A DNA stretch of 17,821 nucleotides from Enterococcaceae bacterium (GCA_030150665.1 JASLFJ010000118.1:1-17821), one strand, 5' to 3'. Positions 7,223 to 17,042 are shown, counted from the stretch's first letter. A program made the numbers and translations. Notes: generated from the letters alone by a model not told the origin.

Positions 7223-7251
7223 ATCATAACATGTAATAGTTTAGATCTAAA
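7223..7251 (-). promoter_or_regulatory. Promoter of sigA in the dnaG-sigA gap
   Basis: Minus strand TTTAGA (7251-7246), a 17-base spacer, and TATGAT (7228-7223) preceded by TGT, an extended -10. The start site would lie near 7216, about 33 bases before the sigA ATG. It allows sigA to be made independently of dnaG, and as a SigA-type promoter would be autoregulated. This is a sequence match only. Confidence 0.55.
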
Positions 7252-7257
7252 GATTTC

Positions 7258-9147
7258 TTATTTAGAAATTCGTTTTAATTCCAATATCTTTTGATATCTT
7301 TCAATTTTTTCTTGATCCGTTACCGAAGAATTTATATTTTGTTCTTGAAGTAGTCGTTGATGTATTTTATAGTCTGTTAATGCATGCAAATACTCAGAAA
7401 GATCTTTCACAATAAAAGTCTCCTCATTTGACACTAAGTCAAATGGCATATCTTTAATTGTTAATAATAACTGTTTTAATGTCTCTTCTTTAATATAAGA
7501 TAATAAATCTTGAAATTCAAATGAGTTTCTATAATCATAAAGATCCAGCATATATTGATAAATTTGTTGATATGGATCATGAAAAAACGAAAATTGATCT
7601 AATCTTCTTACGATGAATAATCGTTTAGGTTGTTCCAATAATCTAAATAATAACCGATTTTCTTGCTTTAAAAGTAATTTTTCTTTTTGCCCCATCAGAT
7701 CTTGAGTATCTATTGAATAAGATGCATCATCATCTACTGGAAATGGAGTTTCTAAAAGCATATACCTATCTTTTTCTATAGAATCTGATATAGGTTTAAA
7801 CTGCGCTTTTTCTTGATGGTTTCCTTGTTTAGCTAGCTCTTCTTTTAAAATACTATATGGAACATCATATTCTTCAGATAATTCTTTTAAATAAATTTCT
7901 TGTTCTAATAAGTTATCAACTTTACTTAACGCTTGCATCACTAACTCTAAGTATTCTAAAAAGTCTTGACTATCTGCTAAATTTTTTCCCATTTGGGCTT
8001 GTTTTTTTCTAAATAAAAATGGACTTAAACGATGATGATCTAATAAATCTTGAAAAGCTTCTATCCCATAATACAGAATATACTCATCAGGATCCATATT
8101 ATCAGGCCAAGTTACAATATAAAGCGAACTATGTGGCACGTTTAATGCATTAAAAAGATCTATACTTTTTTCTATAGCCTGAATCCCCGCATGATCACCA
8201 TCATAAGCTAAAATGATATCTGCATTTAATTTTGATAACATATAAATATGTTCTTCACTTAAATGTGTTCCCATCGTAGCAGTCACATTATAAATTCCTG
8301 CTCCCCAACTAGCAATCACATCCATATATCCTTCAAAAATATAAACCTTATGGGTCTTTTTAATCATTGCTTTTGCAAAAGAATAATTATATAACAGTTT
8401 ACTTTTTTTGAAAAATTTAGATTCAGGACTATTTATATATTTAGGTAACTTATGATCCGTATCACTTACTGCTTGATCTAAAAATAATCTACCAGAAAAT
8501 GCTACAACCTGTCCTGATTCATTCCATATTGGATACATAATCCGCTGTGTAAAGCGATCATAAATAGCCCCATTTTCTTTTTGAATGACAACTCCTGAGT
8601 TGATAATATCTTCAGATGAAAATCCTAAGTCAACAAGATAAGCATGTAAAATGTTTCTTTGTGGAGGTGCATAACCTAATTGAAATTGTTTAATTTGCTC
8701 TAATGACAAATGACGCTGTTTTACTAAGTAATTCAAAGCAACTTCTCCAGGCTCTGTATTTAACAATATATGTTGATAAAGTTGTGATACTTTTTCATAA
8801 ATATGAATATAGATTTTTTTCTCCTCAGACATAGGAGATTGCAGGATCTGTGGCAACTCTACAGATATATTTTCCAAAACAGCAACCTCTTTAACCGCTT
8901 CTGGAAAACTTAATCCTTTCATTTCCATAAAAAAATTAAACACATCACCAGATTGACCACAACCAAAACAATGATATCGCTTATCTTCTGGATAAACATG
9001 AAAAGATGGTGTTTTTTCTTGATGAAATGGACATAACCCTTGATAACTCTTTCCCTGCAATGATAAAGATACATAAGGTGTAAGTAACTGAACAATATCT
9101 GCCTGGGACCGAACTTTGTCAATGGTTTCTTTTGAAATAACACTCAC
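7258..9147 (-). CDS. dnaG: DNA primase DnaG
   Basis: Synthesises RNA primers for the replisome at the fork, working with the DnaB-type helicase. It has 629 residues, slightly above the usual 590-610. The N-terminal CHC2 zinc-binding domain has Cys39, His42, Cys60 and Cys63. The central Toprim domain has EGYMD with Glu272 and AYDGD with Asp316 and Asp318, which bind catalytic metals. The C-terminal third (about 450-629) is helical and divergent, as expected for the helicase-interacting domain. The start is GTG at 9147 with AAAGGGGTGA upstream. It lies between tyrS and sigA; no rpsU precedes it. A hairpin with a T-run only 27 bases before the start suggests that dnaG expression depends on read-through from tyrS or on initiation within that region. 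Confidence 0.96.
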   Translation of the reverse strand: MSVISKETIDKVRSQADIVQLLTPYVSLSLQGKSYQGLCPFHQEKTPSFHVYPEDKRYHCFGCGQSGDVFNFFMEMKGLSFPEAVKEVAVLENISVELPQILQSPMSEEKKIYIHIYEKVSQLYQHILLNTEPGEVALNYLVKQRHLSLEQIKQFQLGYAPPQRNILHAYLVDLGFSSEDIINSGVVIQKENGAIYDRFTQRIMYPIWNESGQVVAFSGRLFLDQAVSDTDHKLPKYINSPESKFFKKSKLLYNYSFAKAMIKKTHKVYIFEGYMDVIASWGAGIYNVTATMGTHLSEEHIYMLSKLNADIILAYDGDHAGIQAIEKSIDLFNALNVPHSSLYIVTWPDNMDPDEYILYYGIEAFQDLLDHHRLSPFLFRKKQAQMGKNLADSQDFLEYLELVMQALSKVDNLLEQEIYLKELSEEYDVPYSILKEELAKQGNHQEKAQFKPISDSIEKDRYMLLETPFPVDDDASYSIDTQDLMGQKEKLLLKQENRLLFRLLEQPKRLFIVRRLDQFSFFHDPYQQIYQYMLDLYDYRNSFEFQDLLSYIKEETLKQLLLTIKDMPFDLVSNEETFIVKDLSEYLHALTDYKIHQRLLQEQNINSSVTDQEKIERYQKILELKRISK

Positions 9148-9173
9148 GAAAAATCACCCCTTTGTTCTATCGT

Positions 9174-9211
9174 AAAAAATAAGAAGCGTTGCTATAACAG
9201 CACTGCTTCTT
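9174..9211 (-). terminator. Imperfect terminator or attenuator between tyrS and dnaG
   Basis: On the minus strand AAGAAGCAGTGC (9211-9200) pairs with GCAACGCTTCTT (9192-9181), seven solid base pairs plus an upper part with one mismatch and one G-U, and is followed by ATTTTTT. The stem is weaker than the other terminators in the window, which suits partial termination. It leaves only 26 bases before the dnaG start, too few for a separate promoter downstream. Confidence 0.6.
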
Positions 9212-9238
9212 CATCTTTTACCATACATAAATACATAT

Positions 9239-10498
9239 TTATTGTAATTCAATTAAATGATATTTCTTCTTACCACGACGAATAATAATATATCGATCAC
9301 CTATAATATCAGCATCTTCTAAATGATATTCAAGATCTTGAATACGTGTACCATTTACATAAATAGCTCCATTTGTAATATCTTCACGTGCTTGTCTTTT
9401 TGATGATGCAATATAAGATATCATTAATAAATCAAGCAGCGTTGATATATCTTCTTTAGCAATCACACTATGTGGCACATCTTTAAATCCTTGTTCTATT
9501 TCAGAAACAGTTAGTGTTGATAAATCCCCACTAAAAAGTGCTTTACTGATATGTAGTGCCTGTTCATAAGCTTCTTTGCCATGTACAAGCTCTGTCATGT
9601 GTTGTGCTAATACTTTTTGTGCTTCTCTTTGTTCAGGATGATGCTGAACTGATAATGCTAATTGATCGATTTCTTCTAAAGAAATAAATGTAAAGTATTT
9701 TAAAAATCGTATCACATCACGATCATCAGTATTAATCCAGAACTGATAAAACTCATAAGGTGTTGTTTTTTCGGGATCAAGCCATACCGCATTTCCTTCT
9801 GTTTTACCAAATTTAGTACCATCAGATTTTGTAATCAGCGGCATAGTTAATCCATAAACGGTTTCTCCATGTTCTTTACGAACTAATTCAATACCAGAGG
9901 TAATATTTCCCCACTGATCACTACCACCTAATTGTAACATACATTGTTTTTCTTCATAAAGTTTTAAAAAGTCATAGGCTTGTAATAACTGATAGGCAAA
10001 CTCTGTATAAGAAATTCCTGTTTCAACGCGACGTTTAACACTTTCTTTATTCATCATATAATTAATTGTAAAGTTTTTTCCAACATCACGTAAAAACTCA
10101 ATTAAAGTAATATTTCCTAACCAGTCATAATTATTCACAACTTCTGCTTTATACTCAGATGCTGCATCAAAATCTAACCATTGCGATAACTGCTGACGAA
10201 TGCTATTAGACCATGTCTCTACAATAGATGCATCATTTAGTTGACGCTCTGCATCTTTAAATGATGGATCTCCAATCATTCCTGTTGCTCCACCTACTAA
10301 TGCCAACGGGTGATGTCCATGATCTTGAAATCGCTTCAACATTAAAATCGGTAATAAATGTCCAATATGTAAGCTATCTGCGGTTGGATCAAATCCTACA
10401 TAAAGCGTTAATCCTCCCGCATTAATTTTTTCTTTAATCGCTTCATCTGTAATTTGATAAACAAGTCCACGTGCCTCTAATTCCTCATAAAAATTCAT
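9239..10498 (-). CDS. tyrS: Tyrosyl-tRNA synthetase
   Basis: Class I aminoacyl-tRNA synthetase that charges tRNA-Tyr with tyrosine in the cytosol. It has 419 residues, normal for the TyrS branch. The ATP-binding signature HIGH is at 44-47, tyrosine-pocket segments include GGSDQWGNI (191-199), and the KMSKS-equivalent loop is KFGKT (229-233) as in Bacillus-type enzymes. The C-terminal S4-like RNA-binding domain includes REDITNGAIYVNG (about 370-385). The ATG at 10498 follows GGAGG by six bases. It is the gene after uvrA with only 78 bases between, so it is probably co-transcribed. There is no room for, and no trace of, the T-box leader often found before Firmicute tyrS. Confidence 0.97.
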   Translation of the reverse strand: MNFYEELEARGLVYQITDEAIKEKINAGGLTLYVGFDPTADSLHIGHLLPILMLKRFQDHGHHPLALVGGATGMIGDPSFKDAERQLNDASIVETWSNSIRQQLSQWLDFDAASEYKAEVVNNYDWLGNITLIEFLRDVGKNFTINYMMNKESVKRRVETGISYTEFAYQLLQAYDFLKLYEEKQCMLQLGGSDQWGNITSGIELVRKEHGETVYGLTMPLITKSDGTKFGKTEGNAVWLDPEKTTPYEFYQFWINTDDRDVIRFLKYFTFISLEEIDQLALSVQHHPEQREAQKVLAQHMTELVHGKEAYEQALHISKALFSGDLSTLTVSEIEQGFKDVPHSVIAKEDISTLLDLLMISYIASSKRQAREDITNGAIYVNGTRIQDLEYHLEDADIIGDRYIIIRRGKKKYHLIELQ

Positions 10499-10576
10499 AA
10501 GTAACCTCCATCAATATAATCTCTATCTTCATATTACCTGATTCTACATTAATTGAAAAGCTAAGAGATATATTTT

Positions 10577-13398
10577 TTACAAATAATCTAATAGATACTG
10601 TCCAGTATAACTTTCTTGAATAGAACTTAACTCCTCTGGAGTTCCCGTACCGATAATATATCCTCCTAAATCGCCACCTTCAGGTCCTAAATCAATAATA
10701 TAATCTGCCATTTTAATGACATCTAAATTATGTTCAATGACAATAACTGTATTTCCCTTATCTACGAGTCGATTTAAAACATGAATTAATCGAGCAACAT
10801 CTTCTGAATGAAGTCCTGTCGTAGGCTCATCTAAAATATATAACGTATTTCCTGTTGCTTGTTTTTTTAGCTCGCTGGCTAATTTCATCCGCTGAGCTTC
10901 TCCACCAGAAAGTGTGGTTGCTGATTGGCCTAAGTGAATATAACCAAGACCACATCTACTAACGTTTGTAATTTCCGTTTAATTTTTGGAATTTCTGAGA
11001 AAAATTCTAAAGCTTCGACAACAGACATAGCCAATACATCTGAAATATTCTTATCTTTATATTTAATCTCTAATGTTTCTGAATGATAACGCGTGCCGTG
11101 GCATACTTCACAAGGTACATAAACATCAGGTAAAAAATGCATCTCAATACGTATAATTCCATCACCTTTACACGCTTCACAGCGCCCTCCTTTTACATTA
11201 AAACTAAAATGCCCTTTTTTATATCCCCGTTTCTTAGCTTCTTTAGTCTCTGCAAATAATGTTCTAATATCATCAAAAACACCTGTATATGTTGCTGGAT
11301 TACTTCTAGGTGTTCTGCCAATAGGTTTTTGATCAATATCTATAATTTTATCAAATTGCTCCCAACCTTCAATCCGATCATGAGCTCCAGGCTTATCTGT
11401 ATGACCCATTAATTTTTGAAATAACGCTTTTTTTAATACTTCATTAACTAATGTACTTTTTCCTGATCCAGAAACACCTGTTACTAACGTTAATGTACCT
11501 ACTGGAATACTGATATCAATATGTTTTAAATTATGTTCACATACACCATATAATTTTAAATATTGGTTTTCTTTAGCTAATCGCCGATGTTTTGAAACGG
11601 GTATATTTTTACGCCCTGATAAATAAGCACCTGTTAACGAATCAGGATGCTTCATAACTTCTTGTGGTGTCCCTGCTGCAACCACTTCTCCACCAAATGC
11701 TCCTGCTCCAGGACCCATATCAATTAAATAATCTGCAGCACGCATTGTGTCTAAATCATGTTCAACAACGATTAATGTATTCCCTAAATCACACATTTTA
11801 CGAAGCGCAGCAATTAATCGATCATTATCTTTTTGATGTAACCCAATGGAAGGTTCATCTAAAATATATAAAACCCCCATTAAGTTTGAGCCAATTTGTG
11901 TTGCTAAACGAATTCTTTGTGACTCTCCTCCTGATAAGGTTGATGATTTTCGAGCTAAACTTAAGTAAGATAAACCAACTTGAATTAAAAAAGATAAACG
12001 ATCATCTAATTCTTTAACAATAGATGCTGCAATATGTTGCTGCATTTCTGATAAAGAAAGCTGACGAATAAATGTTAATAAATCTTGAATACTTAACTCA
12101 GAAGCTTCCCCAATATGTAGCTGATCAATATGTACGGAAAGTGCCGATTCATTTAATCGATATCCATGACACGTGCTACATGTTAATTCAGTCATATACT
12201 GACTCATCTGTTCTCTTGTAAAATCACTATGTGTTTCATGATATCTACGCTTAATATTATGGATAATACCTTCAAACGGTAATTCCGTCTCTTTTAATGC
12301 ACCAAAATCATTTTCATAACGAAAAATAAATGATGCTCCTTGTGATCCATAAAGTAATAATTGCTGTTGTTCTTTCGAAAGATCACGAAATGATACATCC
12401 ATCGGAATATTAAAGTGCTGACAAACTTGTGTCAGTAATTGAGGATAATAATTAGAACTAATTGGCCTCCAAGGAAGCAACGCTCCTTCTGATAATGAAA
12501 GAGATGGATCTGGAATGACTAAATCTAAATCTACTTCTAATTTAGATCCTAATCCATTACATTCATTACAAGCACCTGATGGTGCATTAAATGAAAATAA
12601 TTTAGGCTCTAATTCATCAACTGTAAAGCCACAAATCGGACAAGCATAATGTTCACTAAAAAATAATATTTGATCATGATCTAATACTTCTACAATTGCA
12701 TAGCCTTGAGATTTTTGTGTCGCAACAGTTAAAGAATCAAAAACTCTCGAGCGAATCTCTTCTCTAAGAATCAACCGATCAATAACTACATCAATCGTAT
12801 GTTTCTTATTTTTTTCTAACTCAGGAATATCTTCTACTCGGTAGATGGTCCCATCAATTTTTAAACGTACATATCCTTCTTTTTTTACTTGCTCTAATAT
12901 TTTTTTATGTTGTCCTTTTTTATTTCTAATTAACGGTGCGTAAATATAAAATTTTGTACCTTCAGGTAATGCCATCACTTGATTAACCATCTGCTCAATC
13001 GATTGTTGAGTAATAGGAATATGATCATTAGGACAAATAGGCGTACCTACTCTTGCATAAAGCAGTCGCAAATAATCATAAATTTCAGTGACTGTACCAA
13101 CTGTTGATCTAGGATTTTGACTGGTTGTTTTTTGATCAATAGAAATGGCTGGACTGAGTCCATCAATCGAATCGACATCAGGTTTATCCATTTGTCCTAA
13201 AAATTGTCTGGCATAAGCTGATAGGCTTTCAACATATCGTCTTTGGCCCTCAGCATATAAAGTATCAAAAGCTAGAGAACTTTTTCCTGATCCTGATAAC
13301 CCAGTAATCACCACGAACTGATCTCTTGGTATGGATAATGTAATATTTTTCAAATTATGTGTTCTTGCCCCTTGAATAATAATTTCTGATTGACTCAC
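10577..13398 (-). pseudogene. uvrA: UvrA, excinuclease ABC subunit A, interrupted by a frameshift
   Basis: DNA damage-recognition ATPase of nucleotide excision repair; dimeric UvrA loads UvrB onto lesions. The first frame runs from GTG at 13398 (AAAGGAGTG upstream) to a premature TAG at 10930, giving 822 residues. Residues up to 816 are normal UvrA: Walker A GLSGSGKS (33-40), zinc ligands Cys253, Cys256, Cys277 and Cys280, the ABC signature LSGGESQR (488-495), Walker B YILDEPS (511-517), second Walker A GVSGSGKS (641-648), and C-terminal zinc ligands Cys740, Cys743, Cys763 and Cys766. After LVDV the frame slips. The missing C-terminal 124 residues continue in another frame from 10951 to 10577, starting GLGYIHLGQSATTLSGGEAQ, and carry the second ABC signature and Walker B (TLYILDEPTTGLH). 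Rejoined, the protein would be 940 residues, the normal size. No other decay is seen, so a sequencing error or very recent mutation is likely. Confidence 0.93.
10948..10953 (-). other. Frameshift site in uvrA (one base missing)
   Basis: The minus strand reads GATGTGGTCTTGG where the family sequence VDVGLG requires GAT GTN GGT CTT GG. One base is therefore missing within or next to the GTGG at 10953-10950. Loss of a G from GGG or a T from TT would each explain it. No slippery heptamer or stimulatory structure typical of programmed frameshifting is visible. Confidence 0.85.
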
Positions 13399-13412
13399 AA
13401 ATACACTCCTTT

Positions 13413-15389
13413 TTATTTCGCTGTTAATTCAAAAATAATGTCACGTAACTGCGCTGCGGTTTCAAAATCTAATGCCTCTGCAGCTTCTTGCATACGCTCT
13501 TCTAACTGTTGAATATAATGTACTTTTTGTTGTTCTGTTAAATCATCAAATAAACGTGCATCATCTATATCTTCAATGGCTTCTGTCATATGCAGTGATG
13601 GCGGTAATTCCTTTTGAATCGTTTTTGGAACAATACCATGTTCTAAATTATACTGCTCTTGAATTGAACGTCTTCTTTTTGTCTCATCAATGGCACGCTG
13701 CATCGATCCTGTCATTTTATCAGCATACATAATCACACGACCCTGAGCATTTCGTGCAACACGACCAATCATCTGAATTAAAGCTGTATCACTACGTAAA
13801 AAACCTTCCTTATCCGCATCTAAAATAGCTAGTAATGCCACTTCTGGAACATCTAATCCTTCACGTAATAAATTAATACCAATTAAAACATCATAAACAC
13901 CCGCTCTTAATTCATGAATAATTTGTGCACGTTCTAATGTTTTAATATCACTATGTAAATAACTCACAGCAATATTTAACTCTTTTAAATATTTAGTTAA
14001 ATCTTCTGCCATCTTTTTCGTAAGTGTAGTAATGAAAACACGTTCACCTTGAGAGATACATTGATGGATCTCTGAAATTAAGTGATCAATCTGATGTTTT
14101 GTAGGATGAAGCTCAATCTTAGGATCTAATAATCCCGTAGGTCGAATGACTTGTTCTATAATTTTATCAGTTCTATTTAATTCATAAGGCCCTGGTGTAG
14201 CAGAAACATAAATAACTTGATGTAGGTGTTGTTCTACTTCAGATAAAGTCAACGGTCGATTGTCTAAAGCACTTGGCAACCGAAAGCCATGATCTACAAG
14301 CATCTGTTTTCTTGCCTGGTCTCCATTATACATTCCTCGAATTTGTGGTACCGTTACGTGAGATTCATCAATAATCGTTAAGAAATCATCTGGAAAAAAA
14401 TCAAGTAACGTATAAGGGGCTTCTCCAGGAGCCCGATCATCCATATATCTTGAATAATTTTCAATACCCGAACAATACCCCATCTCCCGAATCATCTCTA
14501 AATCATAACGTGTTCTCTGTTCTAAACGTTGTGCTTCTACATATTGTTCTTGTTCTGTTAAATACTTGACTTGTTGTATTAATTCCTCTTCTATTCCAGA
14601 TAACGCCTTATCTAATCGCTTTGGATCTGTTAAAAAATGTGTGGCCGGAAAAATCGCAATATGTTTTCTACTAGCAATCGCTTGTCCAGTTACAGGCATG
14701 ATCTCTACAATCCGCTCAATTTCATCTCCAAAAAATTCTACACGAATAGCATATTCTGAACGAGAGGCTGGAAAAATCTCAACAATATCTCCACGAACAC
14801 GAAACATCCCGCGTTGTAAATCGATATCATTACGATGAAACTGCATATTGATCAATCGTTCTAACAATGCTTCTCGATCTAATAACATTCCTACACGTAA
14901 TGATAAAACTTGTTCCCGATATGTTTTAGGATTTCCTAATCCATAAATACAGGAAACAGAAGCTACCACAATGACATCATTTCTTTCTAAAAGAGAGCTT
15001 GTTGCAGAATGTCTTAATTTATCAATTTCATCATTGATACTAGCATCTTTTTCAATATATGTATCACTTGATGGAACATAAGCTTCAGGTTGATAATAAT
15101 CATAATAACTGACAAAATACTCTACCGCATTTTCTGGAAAGAATTCTTTAAGTTCTCCGTAAAGTTGTCCTGCTAAAGTTTTATTATGTGCAATCACTAA
15201 GGTAGGTTTTTGTACATTTTGAATCACATTTGCGATAGTAAATGTTTTTCCAGTTCCAGTGGCTCCAAGTAAAATCTGTTCTGAAACATTGTTATTTAAA
15301 TGCGTTGATAATGCTTCAATTGCCTGTGGTTGATCACCTGCAGGTTGATACTGCGCATGAATTTGAAATCGATTATTTGAGATATCCAT
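13413..15389 (-). CDS. uvrB: UvrB, excinuclease ABC subunit B
   Basis: Helicase-like subunit of nucleotide excision repair that receives damaged DNA from UvrA, verifies the lesion and recruits UvrC. It has 658 residues from the ATG at 15389. Walker A GATGTGKT lies at 42-49. The damage-probing beta-hairpin region YYDYYQPEAYVP is at about 96-107, DESH (Walker B) at 341-344, helicase motif VI GRVARNAQGR at about 543, and a C-terminal UVR domain (QQLEERMQEAAEALDFETAAQLRDII) that contacts UvrC. A TTG one codon earlier (15392) is equally placed relative to AGAAGGA, so the exact start is open by one residue. uvrA follows after 14 bases, the usual uvrBA operon. No LexA-type box (GAAC-N4-GTTC) was found in the 73 bases upstream. 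Confidence 0.97.
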   Translation of the reverse strand: MDISNNRFQIHAQYQPAGDQPQAIEALSTHLNNNVSEQILLGATGTGKTFTIANVIQNVQKPTLVIAHNKTLAGQLYGELKEFFPENAVEYFVSYYDYYQPEAYVPSSDTYIEKDASINDEIDKLRHSATSSLLERNDVIVVASVSCIYGLGNPKTYREQVLSLRVGMLLDREALLERLINMQFHRNDIDLQRGMFRVRGDIVEIFPASRSEYAIRVEFFGDEIERIVEIMPVTGQAIASRKHIAIFPATHFLTDPKRLDKALSGIEEELIQQVKYLTEQEQYVEAQRLEQRTRYDLEMIREMGYCSGIENYSRYMDDRAPGEAPYTLLDFFPDDFLTIIDESHVTVPQIRGMYNGDQARKQMLVDHGFRLPSALDNRPLTLSEVEQHLHQVIYVSATPGPYELNRTDKIIEQVIRPTGLLDPKIELHPTKHQIDHLISEIHQCISQGERVFITTLTKKMAEDLTKYLKELNIAVSYLHSDIKTLERAQIIHELRAGVYDVLIGINLLREGLDVPEVALLAILDADKEGFLRSDTALIQMIGRVARNAQGRVIMYADKMTGSMQRAIDETKRRRSIQEQYNLEHGIVPKTIQKELPPSLHMTEAIEDIDDARLFDDLTEQQKVHYIQQLEERMQEAAEALDFETAAQLRDIIFELTAK

Positions 15390-15462
15390 CAAACATATCC
15401 TTCTTTCTCGTTTCTTTAAAGTATCCTTATTTTAACATATCAATATTTAATTCTCTAGAAAT

Positions 15463-16143
15463 TCAACTAAGAAGATCTATATCAATCATCTCTTCTTTAA
15501 GACTCATATACTCTGTATCACTAATTAAAAAATGATCTAAAATATCAATTCCTAAAAGTTCACCACATGAGAACATTCTTTGAATAAACTGTTTATCATG
15601 CTTAGATAATGTTAAATCTCCACTAGGATGATTATGCGCTAAAATAATTTTTACAGCAGATATTTTAATGGCTTCTTTAAAAATTTCTCGAGGATGTGCC
15701 AATGATTGATTCACAGAACCTATAAAAACCACTTTAGTCTTTAAAATTTCATGTTGTGTATTTAAGTAAATCACATAAAGGTGTTCTTGATCTAGCCCGT
15801 GAAGTTCTCTCATTAAAAATTGACCGACTTGTTGACTTGATGTAATTTTCATCCCTCGAATACATTTACTTTGAAAAAAGCGGAGTCCTAAATGTTTTAA
15901 TAAATAAAATATAGATGCTAAGTCTTCTCCTAAATCATTAGATAATTCTAAATAAGAAGCATTTTTTAATTCATATAATGTTTTATAGTGCATAAATAAT
16001 TTTTGAATAGATTCTAATTGTCCCTGATTAGAAGCAACAAATATTTTTTGGCACTTAGTTAGTAATAAATAAAATAATTCATTATCCGTTAATAATTGCA
16101 TTTGATCTTGATATAACCGTTCTTCTAATACTGTCATATTCAT
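15463..16143 (-). CDS. radC: RadC family protein (JAB/MPN+ metalloprotease-like domain)
   Basis: The protein has 226 residues, close to the family's usual 220-230. Residues 1-70 are a helix-hairpin-helix-like region with the RadC hallmark LLTDNELFYLLL. From about 105 (ITSSQQVGQFLMRELHGLDQEHL) the JAB domain follows, with the metal site HNHPSGD (His170, His172) and the spaced aspartate in LSKHD. The name comes from an old E. coli repair phenotype later attributed to another gene, and the true activity remains uncertain. The N-terminal half is rather divergent. The ATG at 16143 has AAAGG 12 bases upstream; a second ATG two codons later is less well spaced. It precedes uvrB by about 73 bases and may be co-transcribed with the excision-repair genes, though that does not prove a repair role. 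Confidence 0.9.
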   Translation of the reverse strand: MNMTVLEERLYQDQMQLLTDNELFYLLLTKCQKIFVASNQGQLESIQKLFMHYKTLYELKNASYLELSNDLGEDLASIFYLLKHLGLRFFQSKCIRGMKITSSQQVGQFLMRELHGLDQEHLYVIYLNTQHEILKTKVVFIGSVNQSLAHPREIFKEAIKISAVKIILAHNHPSGDLTLSKHDKQFIQRMFSCGELLGIDILDHFLISDTEYMSLKEEMIDIDLLS

Positions 16144-16214
16144 ATTAAAATCAGACCTTTCTTAGATAATATGTATATTATTAAAATACCAAGATCTTTA
16201 TGAATTTAGACAAC

Positions 16215-16247
16215 AAAAAAAGACTTACTTTAAGTAAGTCTTTTTTT
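16215..16247 (-). terminator. Terminator of the rplK-rplA transcript
   Basis: A seven-A run, GACTTACTT (16222-16230), one base, AAGTAAGTC (16232-16240), and a seven-T run: a symmetric hairpin that starts five bases past the rplA stop (16253). Its symmetry allows it to function in either direction, but all flanking genes are on the minus strand. Confidence 0.88.
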
Positions 16248-16252
16248 ATTTA

Positions 16253-16942
16253 TTAAAATGAGTATTGATCAACATGAAGTCCTGGACCAAATGTTGTTGT
16301 AATACTAATATTTTTAATATATTGTCCTTTAACAGTTGCTGGTTTTACTTTCATCATTGTATCATGAATTGTTTTAAAGTTTTCAACAAGCTTTGCATCT
16401 TCAAATGATACTTTACCAATTGGTACATGAATATTTCCAGCTTTATCAACACGGTATGTTACTTTACCTGCTTTAACTTCATTTACAGCTTTAGCAACAT
16501 CCATTGTCACTGTTCCTGTTTTAGGGTTTGGCATTAACCCTTTAGGTCCTAATACGCGACCTAACTTACCAACTTCAGCCATCATATCTGGAGTAGCTAC
16601 AACAACATCAAAGTCGAACCAACCATCTTGAATTTTTTTAACAGTTTCAGCATCACCAACATAATCTGCGCCAGCTGCTTCTGCTTCTTTTGCTTTTTCA
16701 CCTTTAGCAAATACTAAAACTTTTTGTGTTTTACCTGTACCATTTGGTAAAACTACAGCACCACGAATTTGTTGATCTGCTTTTTTAGGATCAACATTTA
16801 AACGATATGCAACTTCTACAGTCGCATCAAAATTAGCAAAATTTGTCTCTTTAGCTAATTGAACTGCTTCTTCAACTGCATACTCTTTAGTTGTATCTAT
16901 TTTTTTTAATGCTTCTTGCATTTTTTTACTTTTCTTTGCCAT
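16253..16942 (-). CDS. rplA: 50S ribosomal protein L1
   Basis: Binds 23S rRNA helices 76-78 (the mobile L1 stalk) and helps release deacylated tRNA from the E site. In many bacteria it also represses its own operon. From the ATG at 16942 the protein is 229 residues, the standard length, beginning MAKKSKKMQEAL. Typical segments are IRGAVVLPNGTGK, GRVLGPKGLMPNPKTGTVT and the C-terminal KGQYIKNISITTTFGPGL. Two ATGs are adjacent (16945 and 16942); the second is seven bases from AAGGAGG, better spaced than four, so I chose it. The open frame further upstream to 17005 is the untranslated leader. rplK lies 100 bases upstream; that gap contains an L1-site mimic. Confidence 0.97.
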   Translation of the reverse strand: MAKKSKKMQEALKKIDTTKEYAVEEAVQLAKETNFANFDATVEVAYRLNVDPKKADQQIRGAVVLPNGTGKTQKVLVFAKGEKAKEAEAAGADYVGDAETVKKIQDGWFDFDVVVATPDMMAEVGKLGRVLGPKGLMPNPKTGTVTMDVAKAVNEVKAGKVTYRVDKAGNIHVPIGKVSFEDAKLVENFKTIHDTMMKVKPATVKGQYIKNISITTTFGPGLHVDQYSF

Positions 16943-16957
16943 CATGTTTCCTCCTTG

Positions 16958-17010
16958 AATGTGGTTATAACGGTAGAACCTCCCACTTAATTTCGATGAA
17001 CTCATCGAAA
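16958..17010 (-). promoter_or_regulatory. Probable L1-binding autoregulatory RNA element before rplA
   Basis: On the minus strand GTGGGAGG (16986-16979) and ACC-GTTATA-ACCACAT (16974-16959) form a GUGG/CCAC helix, an asymmetric internal loop and a GGU/ACC-type helix. This closely resembles the L1 site of bacterial 23S rRNA (GGUGGGAGG opposite CCUUGAAAUACCACC). It ends about 15 bases before the rplA start, against its Shine-Dalgarno. An 8-bp hairpin TTTCGATG/CATCGAAA (17010-16991) directly precedes it. The repression role is inferred from known L1 feedback. Confidence 0.65.
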
Positions 17011-17042
17011 CTTGACTGAGAAGCTACTTCAGTGATTACGTA

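Noticed and set aside
8919..9143. 74-residue ORF overlapping the dnaG start in another frame
   Set aside because: The dnaG frame carries the intact CHC2 zinc motif over the same bases; the other frame is a shadow.
10499..10576. T-box leader before tyrS
   Set aside because: The gap after uvrA is only 78 bases, without the T-box core, specifier hairpin or terminator.
10948..10953. Programmed frameshift in uvrA
   Set aside because: No X-XXY-YYZ slippery site, no upstream Shine-Dalgarno-like stimulator and no UvrA family known to use one; a simple deletion is more economical.
11664..12017. Plus-strand 117-residue ORF inside uvrA
   Set aside because: Antisense to the conserved UvrA ABC signature and Walker B region; no ribosome binding site.
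15390..15462. LexA/DinR box before uvrB
   Set aside because: No GAAC-N4-GTTC-like palindrome could be found on either strand in the gap; SOS control is not supported from sequence.
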